From positions 1 through 64,000 of the forward strand of contig JAACJM010000002.1 of the NCBI GenBank assembly GCA_013368315.1: a stretch of DNA of 64,000 nt, given 5' to 3'. The DNA comes from Tetrapyrgos nigripes. Lineage: Eukaryota > Basidiomycota > Agaricomycetes > Agaricales > Campanellaceae. Shown here piece by piece: positions 55,140-64,000 of the stretch. The position numbers and the translations under genes were made by a program. The notes under the pieces are model-generated. The model was not told the DNA's origin, did no database searches, and saw only the letters and a program-made list of their open reading frames with translations. How positions within the stretch are numbered: position 1 is the first letter of the stretch; every line of letters begins with the position of its first letter.

Positions 55140-56350
55140 AATCAACAGTGACTTGATTACAACCGTCGGCGTGCATTTCCCCAGCAGCGTCAAGTTTCAA
55201 CGGATAATAGGGTAATTTTGATCAAAAGCACATTAGCTTTCATCACTTCACGATCAACGGAGAGTGGAGCAGAACGCGACGCCATAAATGGTATAATGAA
55301 CTCAACCTGCCAGTGATCAAGAAGTTAGTCACTTAGCGTCTACCGGGAGTCACAGATAACAATCTTTCCACTTACAAGCTGCAAAGACAATTCCTGATCC
55401 GAGGTTGCATCACTACCGCTATCAGGTAGTAAGACGGGAGTGAATCGACTGACCTCCTCGCTCCATCTGAGATTCTCATAAGACACGTAAGCTCCTCGTT
55501 TCGGAGTCCGTGCATGATCTATCAGCAAAGGGACACTTGATTCAAATCTTGGCATAAGTACCTCGAATTCCATCTGTCACAACCTCTAAAACCGAATCAC
55601 CAATCATAAAAACCCTTCCGCATCAGCAGTCCAGTGCAAACCATTAAACCTGTAAAGACCAATCAAAATAGATACAAATGACGACAGACGATGAAAAACC
55701 TACATGAAGCAATTTTTCTCATCACTTCTTCTACCAAGCTGAACTTCAAAACCATAACGACCCGCACCAATGATGTCCTGACGAAGCCTTCATCTTGATC
55801 TCCCATTCGTCGAGTGTAAGGTTCTCAAGACGAAAAATGACGGTCTGATCGGCCTATGCTTGCAATTACCCCAATTCATCCGATTACAAGTTGAGTCCAA
55901 GCAGTGCAGCTTAGGACTGAGATGTACTGTCGTCGTGTTGTAGGGTATTGATAGTGAAGTACGTATAGTACATAACGCTAACCCATCCGTATTCGTCGTT
56001 TCATTAATGCTTTCAAGTCGATACAGCCTTGGATAAGAAGGGTGAGATATGATCCAACGCCTGCCAGCCCCTTGGGGGAGCACATAGCGATGTAGGAGAA
56101 GTGATTTATTGAGATAGATATCAAAGGCATGATGAACCAGGATAACCAGGGTATACGCTGACAGTGGCAGAGAAAACCATGAAGGAATGGAAGAGGACTG
56201 GCTGAAATGGGAGGGGAAGACCGAATGGAGGAGGGCAATGTATCTGGAACGATATGGATGGTTGTCTGTATGGTTTGCTTGAGTGCGGTGGGTGTAAGCT
56301 GTGTCACGTATGTCTGTGTATGCGCTTCATCTGCGAGATAGAAAGACAAA
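55140..56350 (-). CDS. multi-exon gene of unknown function with one likely membrane segment
   Basis: Minus-strand pieces with consistent splice signals: about 56330-55990 (FSLPLSAYTLVILVHHAFDI, a hydrophobic segment, then YVLPQGAGRRWIISHPSYPR and RLESINETTNTDG), about 55765-55700 (IIGAGRYGFEVQLGRRSDEK), about 55645-55605 (FNGLHWTADAEGFL), 55573-55377 (PLLIDHARTPKRGAYVSYEN and LRWSEEVSRFTPVLLPD) and about 55312-55200 (VEFIIPFMASRSAPLSVDRE). Exon edges are approximate. The protein looks real but was not recognised. Confidence 0.45.
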
Positions 56351-56459
56351 ACGACGAATCCTCAACCAGAAGTCCAGAACCCACGTTAATACGCGAAGTC
56401 GAGTTGGGCCGGCACCGGATCCCTTCTTAACCACGCCTTTCCCCCTCCTTCTTCTTGCT

Positions 56460-56890
56460 CTCCATCCTCAGCGCATACTCCTCAGGCCTAGGTCTGCCTC
56501 TCTCCAGAGTCCAAAGCCCAACGACTTGGGGTAGGGATACGTCAGCTTTCTTGACGTGTATGTATCTTCTCGTCTTGTCGTAAACGGATCTGCCATGACC
56601 TTAGACAAGGTATAGTGAGGCGCTGGGTCACGAGTTTTGCTCATTGCGGATGGATTAGGACGTGCAGCGGGGGATTTGAGAACAGGTACGCTCTGTTTTG
56701 TGGTTGTCGTTATCCTACCGGTCATGGTGCGCCTAGTAAGCGAGACATAGAAGAAAAGGTGGGGGAGAAGTCAGGATAAGAGAGACTTGATATTTTTGGC
56801 ACCAGACAATGAGCTCAACGACGCCGTGCGACGACAAGACGACGTTGACCAGCGGAGTCTGAAAAAAGGGCGTCATGACGTCATGGACTT
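56460..56890 (-). repeat. duplicated 5' segment, paralogous to 59400-59690
   Basis: The minus-strand start MTGRITTTTKQSVPVLKSPA and its upstream flank (GACGTCATGACG, CGGAGTC, GAGCTCA) match, base by base with gaps, the start and flank of the Sec14-like pseudogene at 59.5 kb. After AARP-PS the two diverge. It may be the first exon of the gene at 55140-56350 with a borrowed promoter. Confidence 0.6.
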
Positions 56891-57220
56891 GTTCTTTGAA
56901 GTTTGTTCTCGTGCTAGTGTATCATGAATCTTCCACTTTTGAGGGCTTCGTTATGTCAAAAAGTTGCAATGTCACTGCTGTCCGACTTCTTTTTGTTGTA
57001 AATAAAGTAACATTTTGCGTCTCAACTAACAGTCTAAGCAAATTTAAAAAAAAAAACAAAAATCGATCGATCGTTCTTGGATCGTTCCCGACTCGGACAG
57101 CGGAACCAATTTCTCAAAAAAGTCCATCCCGCCCTCTGTCACTCGACTGTTGGAATAGATGCTCTGCCGGTCCTTCTCTCATCCTCGCAGAGGACCAAAA
57201 AGCTACCAGGGTAATGACAT

Positions 57221-57312
57221 GCATTAAGAGGGAATCGAACCCCCGGCGGGTCGAATGCTATGGTACACATCAATGATGGCAACGACCCAGGTTACCACTA
57301 CCCCATTAATGC
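57221..57312 (-). tRNA. tRNA-Gly(GCC) with a 22-nt intron
   Basis: Acceptor stem GCATTAA/TTAATGC. D arm GGGTAGTGGTAACCT. Anticodon stem GGTCG/CGACC with loop T-T-G-C-C-A-T after removing the intron TCATTGATGTGTACCATAGC-AT one base 3' of the anticodon. T arm GGGGGTTCGATTCCCTC with one G-T pair. It decodes GGC/GGT glycine codons. The intron position is the standard one for nuclear tRNAs. Internal A and B boxes (TAGTGG-, GGTTCGATTCC) are present. Confidence 0.85.
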
Positions 57313-57624
57313 ACATGCCACGAAGCAGGAGTGGTCGTCAGTCGGGTCGAAGGTAGGAAATACAAGGAGGAATAATGTAGAGGCGGAGAAAGAGAAGAAA
57401 CCGAAGAGAGATGAGAGTAGAGTGAATAAGGATTCAAAGAACGAAGGTGCATACTCTTACTACTCTGAAATTCAAATAAAAACCGTGATCAATCAAGAAC
57501 GGAAGTATACTGTCTGACTCTCACTACTGTGCCAAAAAAAGCAATCCCGCCCCGCCCTTCCTTCATTTAACTCACTCCCTCCCACCTGCCTCTCGTACAA
57601 ACAAGATCATCATCGAGTATGCAC

Positions 57625-57710
57625 ACATTAAGTACTAAGAAGCGAACCCCAATGCATCGAGCACCTGGAAGTAAAGGACCAACATATTGCAACGACCCAT
57701 GCACGTACTA
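57625..57710 (-). pseudogene. decayed tRNA-Gly copy
   Basis: TGGGTCGTTGCAATATGTTG and GGGGTTCG align with the anticodon arm and T arm of the intact tRNA 400 bp away, but the stems are broken and the anticodon is altered (GCA). Surrounding TCCCGCC-CCTC words repeat at about 57118, 57540 and 57868, suggesting the tRNA was copied as part of a larger tandem segment. Confidence 0.55.
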
Positions 57711-57712
57711 CG

Positions 57713-58439
57713 AAAGGATGAGAGTGTTTCCGGGCCTGGTATGAAAGATAGAAGACAAGGAAGGGGACAGAACGACAGAGAAGGAAGAAAGGTCTGTAGA
57801 ACTATCTACTAGGACATAGAAGACTCATCTTACATGTCTCACCGTCAACCGAGCAATTCTCAAATGAAGCAGTCCCGCCTCCTCCCTGCCCGCCTCCTTC
57901 TTCCACCAATGCCGGTAATACCGTGTTAACGGACTACAAGTAGTAAAGAAGGGGACGAGAAGGGAAGAAAGAAACAAGAAGAGAAAGACAGAGGGCAAAG
58001 TAGCAAGCACAAGTCTAAGAGAGAGCGGAAGCGCGTACGAACGAACGCGTGCACGTCAATTGGTAAATGGTGATATAAGAACCACGTTCCAAACACGTTC
58101 GTTATTCCAGCTTTTGGAGCTCGCGATCGTTGGCGTACTTTGGACCCGACTTCGGTCGCCTGACTGATGAAGAAATAAAAATAAAGACAGAAAAAACGAA
58201 CGTACATTGGGCAATTGACAAATGACGCTGACACTTTGCTGGCACTACCAATGAGATTGAGAAAGATGGAAATGTAAGGTGTACATAGAACGAGTTACCT
58301 CTAACATATCTAAACAAAATGAAGAAGGAAGGACGGCTAAGAGATTGAAGAATAAGAAAGAATAGACAGGGCGAAAGATGTATGTGTCCGCTGCGACAGC
58401 GAGAGATGCAATGATGTATGAGGATGGTAAGACGAGGAC
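57713..58439. other. gap, purine-rich on the plus strand
   Basis: Long A+G-rich tracts (57750-57790, 57945-58000) and small frames; no supported gene. Confidence 0.3.
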
Positions 58440-59486
58440 ATAAACCCCCCTCTCCTACACGGTGTATTCCAACGCCCTGCATCACTATCTAAACAAAACC
58501 CCTCCTTCTCCTCCTTTCCTCTCATCAACTTCGCCCTATACTCCTCACTATCTCCCTCCAACCCCAAGTAACTCGGGTAACATTTCTTCTCCAACCTCCT
58601 CCCTCAACCTCTTCCATCTAAATTCGTCAGTGTCTGACTGAGATAGACTACTCTTCCACTCCCACTCCCACTCCCCAAAATCTCAATCTTCTCAAACGTA
58701 ACTCCAACCACTTCTTCACAGCACTCCAAACCGTACTAAACACCGGAGGTGTGTTGCTGTTAAACTTGCCCATACACTCTGGATATCTATCTTCTACGAT
58801 TTTCTATCTTGTTGGTAGGATTCCCTTATTTTGGGGTTAAGGGTGAGAATGGAGAGAGAGACATTGGAGAGGTCGAAGATGGTACGTGGGAAGAGGAGAG
58901 GGGGAGACAGGTGGAGAGGAAGGTTTCGTGTTCGTAGACAAGGCGTTAGAGTTGGCGGTTTTGGGTTGGGCAGGCGTATGGGGATTTGATGTCAAGGAAG
59001 CAGAGGCGTTCAATGTAGATGGGACGGCCTTTCAAAGGGGGCATTAGTAGGGGGCATTAGTAGGGGGAACAGCAAGGGGGAACAGCAAGGGGGAACAGCA
59101 AGGGGGAACAGCAAGGGGGGAAATGACAAAGAGGGACGAGATACTCACCTTGTCTGTTTTATGGTAGAATTGAGGATGATACTTGTCTACTTCAAAGTCA
59201 AATGTCCTAGCAACACTAGTCAATCCGAAAGAAAAGAAAGAAGAAAACGTAGGAGACGCACCTCAAAATCTCCTCAACGCCAAACTCCACCGTCCACTTC
59301 TCATTATCCATCAACGTTCCGTTCACTTTCTGTACTTCCTTGCCCTCAAAAACCTCAAGAACTTCGTATCGTCTATCCATTTCTCGTCCTGAACAAATCC
59401 CTTGGATTTGTCTTCTGTGTCGATGGAGTAGGACGTGCAGCAGAAGTTTCAAGAGCATGTACGCTCTTCTTTGTCGGCGTCGTCAT
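58440..59486 (-). pseudogene. Sec14-like (CRAL-TRIO) lipid-transfer protein pseudogene
   Basis: Starts MTTPTKKSVHALETSAARPT at 59486. Then DEKWIDDTKFLRFLRARKYR, a frame break, and DNEKWTVEFGVEEILR form the CRAL-TRIO N-terminal helices. The next exons read FEVDKYHPQFYHKTDK and GRPIYIERLCFLDIK, the lipid-binding lobe entry. After stops and shifts come DRYPECMGKFN, STVWSAVKKWLEL, EKIEILGSGSG and SDAGRWN, all in the order of Sec14 proteins, which exchange phosphatidylinositol and phosphatidylcholine on Golgi membranes. Several stops and frame changes, with no intron to explain them, mark it as dead. Confidence 0.78.
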
Positions 59487-59878
59487 CCTACTGGTCAAGG
59501 TACGCTGAGTAAGCGGGACATAGAGGAAATAGTTGGGGAGAAGTCAGGGGATGTGTTGCATAGAAAGGGTAAAGACTCGGTGGTTGAGGTCAGTGATGAG
59601 CTCAACCGTAACGTAACGACCACGACTCGAACTAGCGGAGTCTGAAAATATAAGGTCGCCATGACGTCATGCACTTGTTTCTCTTCCTGAACGTCGATTT
59701 GAAGAGCATTTTCTCTCCCTATGTTGGCATCCTCGAGCATTTCATACTGCTACACAAGCTTAATAAGTTGTGCTAAGTGCCATTCAAGTGACACGTATCT
59801 CTCCCATATTTCTCTATCAAGTTATCCTCTTTTCAAAAATTTCTGCACGACCGGAATGCTCAAATTTTACCCTGCAGA
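59487..59878. promoter_or_regulatory. upstream flank of the Sec14-like pseudogene and 3' flank of the next gene
   Basis: 59487-59690 is the duplicated promoter segment shared with 56725-56890, including the palindrome TGACGTCA near 59661. Nothing further is supported. Confidence 0.45.
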
Positions 59879-60376
59879 CTATGAACTCGTCTTCACATGC
59901 GTGCAAACATCAAATTCATCCCCGGTAGGCCCATCAGTATTCTGGAACGGGTTGCTACTAGGCACTTGCAGCAAGCCAAAACAGCCGACCAGCCGCCAGG
60001 TACCAGCTAGACCCATTTTTCCGCAAGCTCGAATTTCGGCCAAATCTCGGTTATTTTTCCCAATTTCATACTGGCTCAAGACTTCCGATATGTAGTAATG
60101 AACACTGAACAACGGTAATTGTATGAAAGAAACACTGTGGAATGTGTAAAGAACATCGTCGAAAATGGACCGAGCTTGCGGACCAGTGAAACAGCCAAAA
60201 AAGTTTGCCTGAAACTCGGGGTTTTCCTGATGGGTCTGCTTTGGATAAAATGCGAAATGGCCCACTTCCTGATCAATAGGTAGTGGGAATCTATCAAAAT
60301 AGAATTCCGACTGCGAAGAGTCTACGGGCTCTGTGACAAGGATGAAGGTCTTACAAAGGACCGCCCGGGAATCAAT
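59879..60376 (-). CDS. last exon of an unrecognised protein (about 165 residues)
   Basis: From a TTGACAG acceptor at 60377 an open frame runs IDSRAVLCKTFILVTEPVDS, then DQEVGHFAFYPKQTHQENPE and FGCFTGPQARSIFDDVLYTF, to a stop at 59879. Composition and length are protein-like and the opposite-strand frames are poor. The earlier exon was not identified with confidence. Family unknown. Confidence 0.4.
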   Translation of the reverse strand: MDSRAVLCKTFILVTEPVDSSQSEFYFDRFPLPIDQEVGHFAFYPKQTHQENPEFQANFFGCFTGPQARSIFDDVLYTFHSVSFIQLPLFSVHYYISEVLSQYEIGKNNRDLAEIRACGKMGLAGTWRLVGCFGLLQVPSSNPFQNTDGPTGDEFDVCTHVKTSS

Positions 60377-60713
60377 CTGTCAATGAAGAAAAATGGAGAA
60401 CAGCCAGCGTACGACGTATAACACAGTCATCCAGTGTTGGGCATTAGTAGCATTACTACCCTCCTACAAGATAATCATCGTATTTAAAGCTGGTCTGAAT
60501 GGCGCAGCTGAGCTATGTCCTATGGCATATTTGAGTAAGCATGTAGCGGGAAGCTATCAACCCGAGTAGCCTCCCAGAGAGATCAAATCTCATCCCGTTT
60601 GTATAGTATCTGACTATGGCCTTGTACTCTTAGTATTTTCCCTCCCGACGAAATGGTTCTTCATCGAACACCTTAAAAGCCCGAGATTTTAGTCCGACTG
60701 GAAACCAAAAAAA

Positions 60714-61139
60714 ATGTATCTTGCTTTCACTCGTTCATCTCTTATCAACCTTATCCCGCTCCTCATGGTCACTGGTACTCTTACCACAGTGATGAGCTAT
60801 CCTCTGACAGCAGCAGCTGGCAAAGACACCACAACTGGCACTGTGGCTACGTCAAATACCCTTGCCACTGATACACTCCGAGAGCACCCGGACATTGAAG
60901 AAAGGTAAGTGTCCTGAGATCTATCTTAGGAGAATTTTTCATTAATGAGTCTCATTATGTAGTCTTGGACATGCACACCTCGAAAACTCAGACTTGAATG
61001 ATCGTTCTCTTTCATTCGGGGCAATTCACGACGGGGTAAGTACTCACCACTAAGTCTCTATATATCTTACTAGTAGATTGATGCTCATCTTCATTCAAAG
61101 GTCCACTGCAACAGTGGTGGTTGCATAATAATGTCGTAG
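60714..61139 (+). CDS. 100-residue secreted peptide precursor with short Cys-containing tail
   Basis: Three exons: 60714-60904, 60963-61035 and 61101-61139, with GT-AG introns of 58 and 65 bp, joining in frame. MYLAFTRSSLINLIPLLMVT is part of a signal peptide, cut probably near TVMSYP. The middle is Thr/Asp/Glu-rich. The last exon encodes V-H-C-N-S-G-G-C-I-I-M-S. Small size, short exons and a cysteine tail in a separate last exon recall the 58-residue pair, without sequence similarity. A CaaX pheromone was considered, but the C-terminal Cys is five residues from the end and a signal peptide is present. Confidence 0.6.
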
Positions 61140-61577
61140 GAGCTAGCTCTCGCCCTGAAGCTTCGCGGGTCGCTCTACATAGGACTTTATATTTGAAAGG
61201 GTTGTGGGCCAACGCTGTGCGTGGCAAATACGAGGCCACTGATCGGAAGAATAGTCGGTGACTTTAAGACCTCTAACCTACGTATTTCTACATATACTGG
61301 TGGATGAATAAATATGAGAGAGGAGAGAATGACGGTGGTGAAGATGATATGCTTGTGAAGGAGAGAAAGAAAAGCTAACGCGTCTAACTGGCAACTTTGG
61401 CAAGCCACGGATTTGGATACGATAGGGGCAACGGAAAAATCGGAAACAATAGCACCGGGAAAACCGGGAGCTATTCGTATAGCCACAAGCAGAAACTGAG
61501 TATAAAAAACTCAGCCTCATTCTTCGGCCTCGTAATTATATTGTGCCAATGGCTTCTATGCCAAAGCTGGAATATCT
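61140..61577. repeat. gap with a diverged dispersed-family module
   Basis: GGGCCAACGCTGTGCGTGGC, AAATACGAGGCC at about 61205-61236 is a diverged form of the GCTTCGCATGGCAA module. No gene supported between the peptide stop and the membrane-protein stop. Confidence 0.45.
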
Positions 61578-63251
61578 TTAAGCTCCCTCTTCAGTTTCGA
61601 CCTGGTTATGTGAACGCCAGGAGCTATTCGAATTTGCATAGGTCGATCCGTCGATAAAAGCCGGAGGCATCGTAGTCTGAGAACTGATAACTTGCTCCAT
61701 GATACTCCTGCTGAGGCAGGTACGGACAAGAATCAAGGTCGGCGCAATACCCTGGAGGTGGAAAAATCAGAAAGACTTGATAACGATCCACAAAATAATT
61801 GTGACGCACCGCAAGTTGTATCGCAGTCGGTGTGAGATTCACCGGAATCGAGATTTTCGCGGTGCTACCCTCGACCGCTGCGTGAGCAATGAGAGAAATT
61901 GGGTAGATAATGCCACATTCCAGCCTTTTAGTAGGAAAAAGTATCAGTATGTATCAATGACCGTTAGCCATAGGTTATACAAGCAATTAAGTGAATAACA
62001 TACAAAGTTGCAATGACCGTTCTATACTTGGCCTGTTCTTCTTGCTTTTCCAAAGAGTAGTCGTTGAATACTTCCATTATCACTTCTGTTTCCCTGACTG
62101 CCCACCAGATACGACCGGCTGTACGTGTACATTTGGAATATGATCAGAATAACTTGTTGAAGTTTCGCTCTGATGAATCAGGATGCAATAACCAGACACG
62201 TACCAATCGAGGCTGTCAACAAAAAATTGATGATTGCATTGGCGTAGTAAAAACCGAGTTGATAATGTACACCTTTCAGCGCCAACTGAAAGTTCGAATC
62301 GGCGTCTCCATTGCCGGCTAAGGCTCTTGCCTTCATGATAGCTGCCGCTAGGCCTATGGCTAGATAAATCGTTAAAACACTAAATTCAAAGAGTAAGAGC
62401 AGTCAGGGATGTACGCGCAATTGGTTATCAATGACGCTACGATAGGGGGAGCTATGACCCATTTCTTCGATCCCCAAATGAGGTAGCATCGATGGATCTG
62501 GGCATTATTGTGAGATAAGTAAGCCGGGAAGACCCCACGGAAAGAATACAGTCCGACTTACGAGAACACAGTCAGCGATGCAGCTGGGTAAGATGATATA
62601 TAGAGTCAAGTCATATTTGCCAGTGGGTGTTTCCAATGCTTACTTTGCCACAATAAAACAAGTGTATGAAAGTCCCCTGAGCATAGGACGGATTTGAGTC
62701 ATTAACCATCATGTTTTTTGATCCCGCTCGGAGATACTCACAGAATGACCGCCTGAGTCTCGTTCTTTGTGACGTAGCTGAAGAAATAAGTGAAGTCTTG
62801 AGTCCTGAGTGCGTTGTAAATAACCACCGTGTCTATGAGGCCGCTAGAAGCATTGGTAATCGCCCCGAAAGTGGACACAAAGAAGAGTGCTGTCGTCCAC
62901 AAGAGGTGTAGTTTCCTGTAAAACAAGATCCGACCCTTCCACAGGAAGTATGTCGAAAGGCCGAAAAGCAGAAGATAGAAGCCTACGTATCAGCATTATT
63001 GTCATTGAACCAAGAGGATGTCATAAGAAAGATTAAGAAACAACTGCGATATGCCCGACTTGAAATGTATCTCACCGAATACGGTCATTGCGAGCTTTAG
63101 GATTAAGTCATTAAGTAAGTGGAAGGAAGAACCATTCAGCCATCTAGCCACGAAATAAACTAAATACACTCACTGAGAGAGAAATAATCGGCGCGAGAAG
63201 CGCCACCTCGACACCAAAGATGGAGGATTCTGCAATGACGACACTTGACAT
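61578..63251 (-). CDS. seven-helix membrane protein, second member of the Agaricomycete family
   Basis: Starts MSSVVIAESSIFGVEVALLA at 63251. Short exons follow: GFYLLLFGLSTYFLWKGRIL, LLWTTALFFVSTFGAITNAS, CIADCVLIHRCYLIWGSKKW, VLTIYLAIGLAAAIMKARAL, YANAIINFLLTASIG, GRIWWAVRETEVIMEVFNDY, GIIYPISLIAHAAVEGSTAK and GIAPTLILVRTCLSRSIMEQ. A Ser/Thr-rich tail ends at a TAA (61578-61580). Helix order, the Y/HRCY-LIWG block after helix three and the VPVNLTP-A-QL-GIAPTL end are family features. No interruption was seen. It would lie in a membrane and probably acts in sensing; the ligand is unknown. Confidence 0.8.
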
Positions 63252-64000
63252 GTTGGAAGATTGAGATACTGAACTCTGGTTGATTGAAGACCAGGCTCTT
63301 TTATAACTAAGGCGAGTCGTGACTTCAGTCTTTTTTGATTCAATTCCGCAGTTGTGGTGATATAAAATGGGATCAAAGGCCTTAGGCGAAGAACAAGAGG
63401 AATGAAAACTACTCAGGGAGTCCTTGACACACCCGATAGCGAATGCAAATTTCCAATGTTCATCATGAACGCCACTCGGGACTGTGAGGCTACCAAAGCT
63501 TTCAAACTGAACTACAAGTACAAAATGACGATTGTAATAGTCTTGGACGAAACATGATCTGCCTAGGAACTGAGCTGGCCGAACACATGCACATCATGTA
63601 CTTACAGGGGATTAATGCCGCTCGCTACTACCCAACTTCTACCCAGTCGTGGCGCACGGGAGATACTATCTCAGCATAGAACTTATAATGAGTGAACTTC
63701 CCGGGTATCCCGTGAGTGTTTCCATGTGAACCCGTATCTGTCACCGTCAAAAGCCGTACTCATCTGATGGGTACGGGTGCTCAATTTATACCCATGGCGG
63801 GTTACCCGCATACCCCAACCTACGCATATGGGTCCTAGTAAGTACTTTAGATAGTTATTTTGGGTATCCTAAACATCTTTTTAGGTGTGTGGTTGACATA
63901 TTTTATGCATTTTAAAGGTTCAGCCATAAAATTTGAGAAGCGTAAGCGTGTGAGACAGATAGACAGATAGATAGATAGATATACACGGCGTGGTCCTCGA
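63252..64000. repeat. right-edge region with ACCCG-rich and TATC repeats
   Basis: 63700-63835 is rich in GGGTA/ACCCG words in both orientations (CGGGTATCCCG, GGGTACGGGTG, GGGTTACCCGCATACCCC), typical of a short inverted-repeat element end. 63955-63985 is a (GATA)n run followed by CACGGCGTGG, the reverse complement of the run near 54.9 kb. No gene supported. Confidence 0.45.

Noticed and set aside
60714..61139. Possible CaaX mating-pheromone precursor (tail with C-I-I-M)
   Set aside because: A serine codon follows the Met before the stop, so the Cys is not four from the end, and the precursor has a signal peptide, which CaaX pheromones lack.

Overview
The window is nuclear DNA of a filamentous basidiomycete, most likely an Agaricomycete. 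The signs are many 45-70 bp GT-AG introns, Agaricomycete-style protein families (Zn2Cys6 activators with a fungal_trans domain, secreted berberine-bridge oxidases, seven-helix membrane proteins, F-box/LRR proteins, Sec14-like proteins), a nuclear tRNA with an intron, and many Copia, DIRS-like and short inverted-repeat elements. There is no bacterial-type operon and no CRISPR array.

1-9.4 kb is genic: the C-terminal part of a Zn2Cys6 activator, a ten-exon secreted SurE-type phosphatase (minus strand), a seven-helix membrane protein (minus) and a truncated GNAT acetyltransferase (minus). Fragments of both the SurE gene and a zinc-cluster gene have been copied between the first two. 9.4-12 kb and 14.1-21 kb are packed with non-autonomous inverted-repeat elements on either side of an intact FAD-linked berberine-bridge-like oxidase (12.1-14.1 kb).

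21.1-48.4 kb is a repeat island: a full-length but inactivated Copia element with a perfect 5-bp target duplication (21.16-26.10 kb), an element with many CAAGCTACAGT subterminal repeats (26.7-28.25 kb), decayed repeats, a DIRS-like tyrosine-recombinase retroelement (34.6-38.9 kb, minus), two copies of a 1.3-1.7 kb LTR-like element (one with a CCCGG target duplication, one splitting an F-box gene), a 2.2-kb foldback element, and an uninterrupted 389-codon reading frame of unknown function.

48.4-64 kb becomes genic again: an 868-bp element with a perfect 8-bp target duplication carrying a small ORF, then a divergent pair of genes for 58-residue secreted cysteine-rich peptides with identical exon lengths (51.9-53.7 kb). 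These are followed by a multi-exon unknown gene, an intron-containing tRNA-Gly(GCC) with a decayed copy, a Sec14-like pseudogene, an unknown gene, a 100-residue secreted peptide gene and a second seven-helix membrane protein.

The most novel-looking finding is the secreted peptide pair sharing a C-terminal P-R-C-x-C-S-D-x-x-C-S-N-C. No metabolic operon links the neighbours. The shared themes are secretion and sensing (phosphatase, oxidase, small peptides, seven-helix proteins) in a region remodelled by transposons. All family assignments come from reading conserved motifs by eye; no database search was run.
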